The notes below the pieces were generated by a model, which saw only the letters and a program-made list of their open reading frames with translations, was not told the DNA's origin and did no database searches. This document shows positions 26,413 to 33,267 of a stretch of 33,267 nt of DNA, piece after piece. How positions within the stretch are numbered: the first letter of the stretch is position 1; every line of letters begins with the position of its first letter. Both the position numbers and the translations under genes were made by a program. This stretch comes from an uncultured Ruminococcus sp. (GTDB lineage Bacteria > Bacillota > Clostridia > Oscillospirales > Acutalibacteraceae), in the NCBI GenBank assembly GCA_902764235.1, contig CACWVH010000005.1:1-33267 (forward strand), read 5' to 3'.

Positions 26413-26836
26413 TACACCGCCACGTGACGCTGGATCCTTGATTCACGTCTTAGTCAGTCTGAAAAAGTTTTACTCGGGCACCGCCAGACCTTTTGAGCCT
26501 GAACTGCTGACATTATTTCTACTTTAAAAGTCCCAGAATTATTTTACACGAACTACACCGCCACGTGACGCTGGATCCTTGATTCACGTCTTAGTCAGTC
26601 TGAAAAAGTTTTACTCGGGCACCGCCAGACCTTTTGAACCTGAACTGCTGACATTGTTTCTACTTTAAAAGTCCCAGAATTATTTTACACGAACTACACC
26701 GCCAGCATGACGCTGGATCCTTGATTCGCGTCTTAGTCAGTCTGAAAAAGTTTTACTCGGGCACCGCCAGACCTTTTGAGCCTGAACTGCTGACATTGTT
26801 TCTACTTTAAAAGTCCCAGAATTATTTTACACGAAC
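26413..26836. repeat. Three tandem 141-142-bp repeats
   Basis: Three head-to-tail units occupy 26413-26553, 26554-26694 and 26695-26836. Units 1 and 2 are both 141 bp and differ at 2 positions. Unit 3 differs from unit 2 by one inserted base and a few substitutions near its start. Each unit carries CACCGCCA twice, 64 bp apart in unit 1 (26415-26422 and 26479-26486), and an inverted repeat ACGTGA/TCACGT in units 1 and 2 (26422-26427/26443-26448). The same TACACCGC that opens each unit follows the last one. The repeats are richer in GC than the flanking DNA. All frames of each unit hit stops, so they are not a coding repeat. The family is unknown to me. Confidence 0.95.
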
Positions 26837-27061
26837 TACACCGCATTCCAACTAAGAAGAACTACACTGCTTTATGGCTTAAAATTATACGTTTTCAAGA
26901 GCTGATCGGTTAAAACTAATAAATATATGTTTAGGTATACAAGAATTATAACAATAAGATAAAACCACTAATTGTATTGTATTACAAAAACACAAACCAC
27001 AATATATAGCGTTTGTCAAATTATTGTCAATATCAGAATGCACATAAAGTATTAATTCTGG
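26837..27061. other. AT-rich gap with possible leftward promoters
   Basis: After the array, a degenerate copy of the unit border (TACACCGC at 26837 and TACACTGC about 30 bp later) fades into AT-rich DNA without any gene. Leftward promoter-like pairs face the array. One is TTGACA 27025-27030 with TATATT 27001-27006 (18-bp spacer). Another is TTAACC 26908-26913 with TATAAT 26884-26889 (18-bp spacer). TTGTCAA occurs twice at 11-bp spacing (27013-27019, 27024-27030). Confidence 0.45.
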
Positions 27062-27067
27062 TATAAT
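27059..27067 (+). promoter_or_regulatory. Upstream pflB promoter, extended -10
   Basis: TGG-TATAAT (27059-27067) is a full extended -10 element. The hexamer 17 bp upstream (TGCACA) is a weak -35. It lies about 75 bp upstream of the main pflB promoter and could give a longer transcript. Confidence 0.5.
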
Positions 27068-27113
27068 AGATTATTTATATTGCACGAGAATTCAGGAAAG
27101 ACTCTTTAAATGG

Positions 27114-27142
27114 TTGACAAACTATAAAAAGAGTTTTATATT
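27114..27142 (+). promoter_or_regulatory. Main sigma-A promoter of pflB-pflA
   Basis: TTGACA (27114-27119) and TATATT (27137-27142) are separated by 17 bp. The transcript start would be near 27149, about 65 nt before the pflB ATG. Confidence 0.85.
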
Positions 27143-27214
27143 AAAATCAGGATATGACATTAATATATATATGTAAGTTTTATGTCTAAATAAATACCAG
27201 GAGGTAATTTCTTA

Positions 27215-29473
27215 ATGGATATAAGGAATACTGAAGCATGGAACGGCTTCGAGGGAAGGATATGGAAAGAAGAAATAAATGTCAGAGATTTTATACAGAA
27301 AAACTATCGTCCGTATGACGGAGACGAAGCTTTTCTTGAAGAACCCACTGAAGCAACCAATATCCTTTGGAACAAGGTACAGGAACTCCAGAAAGAAGAA
27401 AGAGCCAACGGCGGAATTCTTGATATGGAAACAAAAATTGTTACCGGTCTGACAGCTTATGGAGCAGGATACATCGATTCAGATAACAAGGAACTTGAAA
27501 AAATCGTCGGACTCCAGACAGATCGTCCTTTAAAAAGAGCATTCATGCCCTTTGGCGGTATAAAAATGGCAGAACAGGCTTGTACTACAAACGGATATAC
27601 ACCTGATCCGGAGCTTCATAAGATTTTTACAGAATATGTTACAACTCATAACCAGGGTGTTTTTGATGCTTACACCCCTGAAATGAAGGCTGTTCGTCAT
27701 AATAAAATAATAACAGGTCTTCCTGATACTTACGGCAGAGGCAGAATAGTTGGCGACTACCGCCGTGTTGCTCTTTACGGAATAGATTACCTCATCGAGC
27801 AGAAGAAAAAGGATTTTGCAAATTGCGGCGATGGCACTATGACTGAAGAGGTTATAAGACTCAGGGAAGAAATCTCAAAACAGATCCGTGCTCTTAATGG
27901 TATGAAAGAAATGGCTGCTATATATGGCTATGATATTTCCGGACCTGCAACAAATGCAAGGGAAGCAGTTCAGTGGCTTTACTTTGGTTATCTTGCTGCA
28001 ATCAAAACTCAGAACGGAGCAGCAATGTCTGTCGGCAGAGTTTCGACTTTCCTTGATATTTATATTCAAAGAGATATTGACAACGGAATCATTACAGAAA
28101 AAGAAGCTCAGGAGCTTATCGATCACCTTGTAATGAAATTCCGGATTGTAAAATTTGCAAGAATACCCTCATATAATCAGCTTTTCTCAGGAGATCCGGT
28201 ATGGGCTACTCTTGAGGTTGCAGGAATAGGTGTTGATGGACGTTCGATGGTTACAAAAAATGACTTCCGTTTTCTGCATACACTTGAAAACATGGGTCCG
28301 TCACCTGAGCCGAATCTGACAGTTCTTTATTCCTCAGCACTTCCGGAAAACTTCAAAAAATATGCGTCAAAGATCTCAATAAATACAAGCTCAGTTCAGT
28401 ATGAAAATGACGATGTTATGAAGCCGGTATGGGGAGATGACTATTCTATCTGTTGCTGTGTATCTGCTACACAGACAGGTAAGGAAATGCAGTTCTTCGG
28501 TGCAAGAGCTAACCTTGCAAAATGCCTCCTTTATGCAATAAACGGCGGTGTTGATGCCAAAACCCGTGAGCAGTGCGGACCGATGATAAGACCTATCACA
28601 AGTGAATATCTCGATTATGATGAGGTCATTCAGAAATATGAAATAATGATGGACTGGCTTGCAGGCGTTTATGTAAATGCTCTCAATCTTATTCATTATA
28701 TGCATGATAAATACTTTTATGAAGCTGCTGAAATGGCACTTATTGATACAGATGTTCGCCGTACATTTGCAACAGGTATAGCAGGCTTCTCTCATGTTGT
28801 TGATTCACTCAGTGCAATAAAGTATGCTAAGGTACGTACAGAGAGAGATACAGATGGAATTGTTCTTCATTATTATACCGAGGGAGATTTCCCGAAATAC
28901 GGTAACGATGATGACAGGGCTGATGACATTGCTGTATGGCTGCTCAGGACATTCCTTGATAAAGTCAAAAAGCACCACACATACAGGAATTCAGAACCCA
29001 CAACATCAATTCTTACTATCACATCAAATGTTGTATACGGTAAGGCAACAGGTGATATGCCTGACGGAAGAAAAGCCGGAGAGCCTCTTTCACCGGGCGC
29101 TAATCCCAGTTACGGAGCAGAAAAAAGCGGTCTGCTTGCTTCACTGAACTCAGTTGCAAAGCTTCCTTATCATATTGCTCTTGACGGTATTTCAAACACC
29201 CAGACAATCAATCCCGATGCACTCGGTCACGATGCACAGGAGAGAATAAATAATCTTGTTCAGGTAATGGATGGATATTTTGACCAGGGAGCTCACCATC
29301 TCAATGTAAATGTATTCGGCACAGACAAGCTTATTGATGCAATGGAACACCCTGAAAAAGAAGAATACGCAAACTTCACGATCAGAGTATCGGGATATGC
29401 TGTAAAATTCATTGACCTTACCCGTGAACAGCAGCTTGACGTTATTTCAAGAACGTGTCACGAAACACTTTAA
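27215..29473 (+). CDS. pflB: Pyruvate formate-lyase (formate C-acetyltransferase)
   Basis: PflB cleaves pyruvate with CoA to acetyl-CoA and formate, using a glycyl radical, in anaerobic fermentation. The 752-residue protein has the active-site cysteines in CCCVSA (413-415; the last two match E. coli Cys418-419) and [15 protein letters not shown]. The radical-bearing Gly727 lies in RVSGYAV. The run of three cysteines instead of two is a small difference from E. coli. The ATG at 27215 has AGGAGGT upstream at 9-nt spacing. It is followed by its activase. Confidence 0.97.
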   Translation: MDIRNTEAWNGFEGRIWKEEINVRDFIQKNYRPYDGDEAFLEEPTEATNILWNKVQELQKEERANGGILDMETKIVTGLTAYGAGYIDSDNKELEKIVGLQTDRPLKRAFMPFGGIKMAEQACTTNGYTPDPELHKIFTEYVTTHNQGVFDAYTPEMKAVRHNKIITGLPDTYGRGRIVGDYRRVALYGIDYLIEQKKKDFANCGDGTMTEEVIRLREEISKQIRALNGMKEMAAIYGYDISGPATNAREAVQWLYFGYLAAIKTQNGAAMSVGRVSTFLDIYIQRDIDNGIITEKEAQELIDHLVMKFRIVKFARIPSYNQLFSGDPVWATLEVAGIGVDGRSMVTKNDFRFLHTLENMGPSPEPNLTVLYSSALPENFKKYASKISINTSSVQYENDDVMKPVWGDDYSICCCVSATQTGKEMQFFGARANLAKCLLYAINGGVDAKTREQCGPMIRPITSEYLDYDEVIQKYEIMMDWLAGVYVNALNLIHYMHDKYFYEAAEMALIDTDVRRTFATGIAGFSHVVDSLSAIKYAKVRTERDTDGIVLHYYTEGDFPKYGNDDDRADDIAVWLLRTFLDKVKKHHTYRNSEPTTSILTITSNVVYGKATGDMPDGRKAGEPLSPGANPSYGAEKSGLLASLNSVAKLPYHIALDGISNTQTINPDALGHDAQERINNLVQVMDGYFDQGAHHLNVNVFGTDKLIDAMEHPEKEEYANFTIRVSGYAVKFIDLTREQQLDVISRTCHETL

Positions 29474-29490
29474 TAATATTTAAAATTTTT

Positions 29491-29517
29491 CTATGCCCTG
29501 CCTATGGTGGGGCATAG
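29491..29517 (+). other. Hairpin between pflB and pflA
   Basis: CTATGCCC (29491-29498) pairs with GGGCATAG (29510-29517) around an 11-nt loop, 17 bp after the pflB stop. No U-run follows on the plus strand. It is more likely an mRNA stability or processing hairpin that would leave pflB mRNA more abundant than pflA, which fits the need for many enzyme copies per activase. Confidence 0.6.
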
Positions 29518-29539
29518 ATCATATAATGAGGAAACTGAA

Positions 29540-30286
29540 ATGAATAATAATGAAATCAAAGGAAACATTCATTCAATTGAAACATTTGGCTTGGTTGACG
29601 GTCCCGGCGTAAGATTTGTAATATTTCTTAAAGGCTGCAAAATGCGATGTAAATTCTGCCATAATCCTGATACATGGAGTGGGGAAGGGCAGAGACTGAC
29701 AGCCTCTGAGATTTTTAATAAAGCTAAAAGGTACAAAAGCTACTGGAGAAACAACGGCGGAATAACTGTCAGCGGAGGAGAACCTCTCCTGCAGATGGAA
29801 TTCATCACTGAACTGTTTAAGCTTGCAAAGAAAGAAAACATCAGTGCTGCCATTGATACAGCCGGTCAGCCGTTCAGTACAGAAGAAAAATGGCTGACAA
29901 AGTTCAAAAGCCTTGCCGAAGTCACCGATTTGTTTATTCTTGATCTAAAGGAAATGGATCCGGCAGGTCACAAGGAATTGACCGGTGTAGATAATTCTAA
30001 TATACTCGAAATGGCAAGGTGGCTTTCACAGAATGAAAAAAGAATGTGGATACGCCACGTTCTTGTTCCCGGCATTACAGACGGAGAAGATGATCTTAAA
30101 AAAATGCATGAGTTTATTGCAGGCTTAAAAACTGTAGAAAAGGTCGAAATATTGCCCTATCACACGCTCGGCACACTCAAGTGGGCAGAGCTAAACAAAA
30201 AATATCCGCTGGAAGGTGTTCCGACACCAACATCTGAACAAATTGAAGCAGCAAACAGAATACTTCATACAGAATTATATAAATAA
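29540..30286 (+). CDS. pflA: Pyruvate formate-lyase activating enzyme (radical SAM)
   Basis: PflA uses S-adenosylmethionine and a [4Fe-4S] cluster to put the glycyl radical on PflB. The 248-residue protein has the cluster motif CKMRCKFC (Cys33, Cys37, Cys40) after GLVDGPGVRFVIFLKG, and the SAM-binding GGEPLLQ. The frame starts at GTG or ATG-like codons near 29504, but ATG 29540 with GAGG 8 nt upstream gives the family start. It is cotranscribed with pflB. Confidence 0.96.
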   Translation: MNNNEIKGNIHSIETFGLVDGPGVRFVIFLKGCKMRCKFCHNPDTWSGEGQRLTASEIFNKAKRYKSYWRNNGGITVSGGEPLLQMEFITELFKLAKKENISAAIDTAGQPFSTEEKWLTKFKSLAEVTDLFILDLKEMDPAGHKELTGVDNSNILEMARWLSQNEKRMWIRHVLVPGITDGEDDLKKMHEFIAGLKTVEKVEILPYHTLGTLKWAELNKKYPLEGVPTPTSEQIEAANRILHTELYK

Positions 30287-30289
30287 TCA

Positions 30290-30332
30290 AATGACAGCAG
30301 CTGTACAATTTACAACTGCTGTCATTATTTTT
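30290..30332. terminator. Terminator between pflA and valS
   Basis: An 11-bp stem (30290-30300 with 30316-30326, AATGACAGCAG and its complement) with an inner TGTA/TACA pairing is followed by ATTTTTA on the plus strand. It ends the pfl operon. The leftward valS gene, whose stop is at 30350, can use the same stem, with an AT-rich tail (TGATTATTTATAT). Confidence 0.82.
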
Positions 30333-30349
30333 ATCCGTTTGAAAAATGA

Positions 30350-32968
30350 TTAATTAAGCGCATCAATTGCTGCTTTAATCATCTCTATTTTTTCGGCAAG
30401 CTTCTCAGCTTTAGCCTTGATATCATTGATAACCTTTTCAGGAGCTTTTGACATAAAGCCCTGATTATTCAGCTTTTTCTCATTGAACTGAAGATCCTTT
30501 TCAGCAGCATCAAGCTCTTTGTTAAGTCTCTTAAGCTCAGCTTCTTTATCAACAAGCTCGTCCATAGGAATATAAATTTTTGCGTCAGCTGTTACAACAG
30601 TAACCGCACCATCTATATCAAAGCTGTCAGCGACCTGTACCTCGCTGGCACTTGCAAGCTTTACAAAGAAAGGTGCACCATTGTTAAGAACTCCCTGTTC
30701 CTTAGCTGCAATAAAGAGCTTTGCTTTTCTTGAGGGGGGAACATTCATTTCGGATCTGCGGTTACGGATAGCTTTGATTGCATCCATAACTATATTCATT
30801 TCTCTTGCTGCATCCGGATAACTGTTCTTATCATCATAAACAGGATACTGCTGAGTCATAATAGTTTCACCGTCATGGGGCATTGACTGCCAGATCTCCT
30901 CAGTAATAAAAGGCATAAAGGGATGAAGCAGCTTCAGAGTTTTGTCCATCACCCATACAAGCACCTGTCTTGCATTCTGTGCTGTATGACCTTCGCTCTG
31001 GAGTCTTGCCTTTGCAAGCTCAATATACCAGTCGCACAGGCTGTCCCATGTAAAATCATAGATATTCTGAACAGCAACACCAAGCTCAAAATTCTCAAGA
31101 TTATCGGTTACGACCCTGATAGTATCATTAAGTGTTGAAATGATCCATTTATCCTCTGTTGCAAGCTCAGACGGAAGTTCATTCTTAACATCATGGTCAT
31201 CAATATTCATATGTATGAATCTTGCAGCATTCCAGAGTTTATTTGCAAAATTACGGCTCGCTGTTATCTTTTCCTCAGAATAACGCATATCATTACCTGG
31301 TGCATTTCCTGTTACAAGAGTAAGTCTCAGAGCATCTGCACCATATTTTTCGATTACCTCAAGCGGATCTATTCCGTTTCCGAGAGATTTACTCATCTTT
31401 CTGCCCTGAGAATCACGGACAAGACCATGAATCAGCACCTTATAGAACGGAACCCTTCCTGTATGCTCAAGACCGCTGAACATCATTCTCATAACCCAGA
31501 AGGGTATGATATCATATCCGGTAACAAGTACGCTTGTGGGATAGAAATAATCCATTTCTTCGGTTTTATCGGGCCATCCGAGAGTAGAAAAGGGCCAGAG
31601 TGCCGAACTGAACCATGTGTCGAGAGTATCAGGATCCTGACACATTTTCTTTCCGCACTTGGGACAAACAGCTTCCTTTTCAGCAGTAACGACTGTTTCT
31701 CCGCAGTCATCACAGTAGAAAGCGGGTATCTGATGACCCCACCAGAGCTGACGAGAGATACACCAGTCTCGGATATTTTCAAGCCAGTGGAAATAAGTTT
31801 TCTCAAAATGAGCCGGAATAAATTCGGTCTCATCATTCTTTACAGCATCAATAGCTGGACCTGCAAGAGGTTTCATTTTTACAAACCATTGTTTTGAGAC
31901 CCTCGGTTCTACCGTTGTAGAACAGCGGTAGCAGGTTCCTACATTATGGGAATAGTCTTCTATTTTTACAAGAGCACCCTCAGCTTCAAGATCCTTGACA
32001 ATAGCCTTCCTTGCTTCATATCTGTCCATTCCGGCATAGGCTGGGTAATCATCTGTTATCTTAGCATCATCAGTCATTACATTCAGTACAGGGAGATCAT
32101 GACGCAGACCTACTTCAAAGTCGTTGGGGTCATGTGCAGGTGTTATCTTTACAACGCCTGTACCAAAATCCATTTCAACATAATCGTCAGCAACTATCGG
32201 AATCTCACGGTGTACAAGGGGAAGAATAACTGTTTTGCCGACCATATCTTTATATCTGTCATCCTTTGGATTAACAGCAACAGCAGTATCGCCGAGAAGC
32301 GTTTCGGGACGGGTCGTTGCAAGATTGATATAGCCGCTGCCGTCAGAAAGCTTATATCTTAGATGCCAGAAATGACCAGCCTGCTCCTCATATTCAACCT
32401 CGGCGTCAGAAATAGATGTAAGACATTTCGGGCACCAGTTGATGATCCTTTCGCCTCTGTAAATCAGACCCTTATCATAAAGACGAACAAAAACATTTTT
32501 TACAGCTTTATTGCAGCCTTCGTCCATAGTAAAGCGTTCTCTTTCCCAATCGGCAGATGAACCCATTTTTCTCAGCTGTTTTACGATCCTTCCGCCGAAT
32601 TCAGCTTTCCAAACCCAAGCTCTTTCAAGAAATTTTTCTCTGCCGATGTCTTCCTTTGAAAGCCCCTCCTTACGCATTGCTTCAACGATCTTTGCCTCAG
32701 TAGCAATAGAAGCATGATCTGTGCCGGGAAGCCAAAGTGCACTGTAACCCTGCATTCTTTTGAAACGAATGAGAATATCCTGAAGAGTGTTATCAAGTGC
32801 ATGGCCCATATGAAGCTGACCGGTAATATTCGGGGGAGGCATCATAATCGCATAGGGCTTTTTGCCGTGATCGACCTCAGCATGAAAAAACCCGTTATCC
32901 TCCCAGAATTTATAAATTCTTTCCTCAAACTCACCCGGGCTGTATGCCTTTGCAAGTTCCTTAGCCAT
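30350..32968 (-). CDS. valS: Valyl-tRNA synthetase
   Basis: ValS charges tRNA-Val and edits misactivated threonine. The 872-residue class I enzyme has the HIGH-type motif HMGH (53-56, in PPNITGQLHMGH) and KMSKS at 524-528. A C-x-x-C pair motif (CDDCGETV...CPKCGK) probably binds zinc. A C-terminal coiled coil (about 805-872, Lys/Glu-rich heptads) is typical of the family. The ATG at 32968 has GGAGG upstream. Unlike many Firmicute valS genes, no T-box leader is visible upstream. Confidence 0.97.
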   Translation of the reverse strand: MAKELAKAYSPGEFEERIYKFWEDNGFFHAEVDHGKKPYAIMMPPPNITGQLHMGHALDNTLQDILIRFKRMQGYSALWLPGTDHASIATEAKIVEAMRKEGLSKEDIGREKFLERAWVWKAEFGGRIVKQLRKMGSSADWERERFTMDEGCNKAVKNVFVRLYDKGLIYRGERIINWCPKCLTSISDAEVEYEEQAGHFWHLRYKLSDGSGYINLATTRPETLLGDTAVAVNPKDDRYKDMVGKTVILPLVHREIPIVADDYVEMDFGTGVVKITPAHDPNDFEVGLRHDLPVLNVMTDDAKITDDYPAYAGMDRYEARKAIVKDLEAEGALVKIEDYSHNVGTCYRCSTTVEPRVSKQWFVKMKPLAGPAIDAVKNDETEFIPAHFEKTYFHWLENIRDWCISRQLWWGHQIPAFYCDDCGETVVTAEKEAVCPKCGKKMCQDPDTLDTWFSSALWPFSTLGWPDKTEEMDYFYPTSVLVTGYDIIPFWVMRMMFSGLEHTGRVPFYKVLIHGLVRDSQGRKMSKSLGNGIDPLEVIEKYGADALRLTLVTGNAPGNDMRYSEEKITASRNFANKLWNAARFIHMNIDDHDVKNELPSELATEDKWIISTLNDTIRVVTDNLENFELGVAVQNIYDFTWDSLCDWYIELAKARLQSEGHTAQNARQVLVWVMDKTLKLLHPFMPFITEEIWQSMPHDGETIMTQQYPVYDDKNSYPDAAREMNIVMDAIKAIRNRRSEMNVPPSRKAKLFIAAKEQGVLNNGAPFFVKLASASEVQVADSFDIDGAVTVVTADAKIYIPMDELVDKEAELKRLNKELDAAEKDLQFNEKKLNNQGFMSKAPEKVINDIKAKAEKLAEKIEMIKAAIDALN

Positions 32969-33084
32969 AGTTTATTCCTCCAAAGTATTAGTTTTCGTAT
33001 TTGAAAATAATAATACGACTCATATGATTTACATCAGGACATCATTATTATCGCACTATTATTTCATCCGACAATACAAAATAT

Positions 33085-33113
33085 ATTATCCCACTATTTC
33101 TACATTTTGTCAA
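33085..33113 (-). promoter_or_regulatory. Sigma-A promoter for valS
   Basis: Reading leftward, TTGACA (33108-33113), a 17-bp spacer and GATAAT (33085-33090) with an extended TGG form a strong promoter, about 115 nt before the ATG. In the leader a 7-bp hairpin TCGTATT/AATACGA (32995-33001/33012-33018) lies some 15 nt before the ribosome site. No T-box sequence (TGGNACCGCG) occurs. Confidence 0.82.
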
Positions 33114-33241
33114 CACTACTGTTTTTTATCTTTTAATAAAACTAAAATAGTATGGAAAAAAGAAATAATTAATTAGTGTCTGCTTTTTTCTCCCGAAGAG
33201 ATTAGAAATACCGATAAACAGTAGAGTTTCAGGGTAAGACA

Positions 33242-33250
33242 TGGTATAAT
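33242..33250 (+). promoter_or_regulatory. Possible rightward extended -10 at the window end
   Basis: TGG-TATAAT (33242-33250) reads rightward 17 bp before the window ends. No good -35 is present 17 bp upstream. It may begin the transcript of a gene outside the window. Confidence 0.4.
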
Positions 33251-33267
33251 AAGTGCAAGGAAAAATA

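Noticed and set aside
26413..26836. CRISPR array
   Set aside because: The repeating unit is 141-142 bp with no short repeat and variable spacer pattern, and no cas gene is near.
26413..26836. Short ORFs within each repeat unit (a rightward frame of about 37 codons ending in TAA; a leftward 19-codon frame from ATG ending in TGA)
   Set aside because: The rightward frame has no ATG, neither has a ribosome site, and unit 3 shifts the rightward frame at its start.
31193..31897. 234-codon rightward frame
   Set aside because: It is antisense to valS; the composition is that of a reverse-strand shadow.
32969..33113. T-box riboswitch ahead of valS
   Set aside because: No TGGNACCGCG-type T-box sequence and no terminator/antiterminator pair in the leader.

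Overview
The window looks like chromosome from a low-GC, spore-forming Firmicute of class Clostridia. Ruminococcus or a close relative in the Ruminococcaceae/Oscillospiraceae is the best guess. The reasons are a complete spoIIIAA-AH operon, strong GGAGG ribosome-binding sites, AT-rich sigma-A promoters, strict-anaerobe pyruvate formate-lyase genes, and a secreted C39-like protein with triple-tyrosine-type repeats. The genus is inferred from gene content and not proven.

Layout from left to right. (1) A 3' end of an unknown membrane protein, truA, and a membrane-anchored DUF5711-like beta-propeller protein run rightward to a two-way terminator at 2267-2302. (2) A leftward block holds htpG, ftsK/spoIIIE, uppP, a TepA-type ClpP-like protease, NADP isocitrate dehydrogenase and an Aquifex-type aconitase. 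The last two form a short oxidative TCA arm toward 2-oxoglutarate. (3) A rightward unit starts at a strong promoter near 12821 and passes through a potentially structured leader. It then covers a 34-residue membrane microprotein, an RpiR-family regulator, a BaiN/HI0933-type flavoprotein, a DUF6483-like protein and a 45-residue membrane protein, and ends at a terminator at 16038. (4) The full spoIIIAA-AH operon (16139-21384) builds the mother-cell part of the feeding-tube channel used in engulfment. (5) A secreted cysteine-peptidase-like protein with three Ig-like repeats has its own promoter. (6) A leftward operon holds a DEAD-box RNA helicase, a lipoprotein and dapF. (7) An 872-bp gene-free region carries three nearly identical 141-142-bp tandem repeats between the divergent helicase and pflB promoters. 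(8) pflB and pflA run rightward, and valS runs leftward toward them.

Most genes are housekeeping or sporulation genes. The least explained parts are the tandem repeat array at 26413-26836, which sits beside the helicase promoter and may be read as part of a long helicase leader; the foldable leader at 12833-12970 with its 34-residue membrane ORF; and the apparent ACG start of spoIIIAA. No mobile element, tRNA, rRNA, CRISPR array or prophage was seen.
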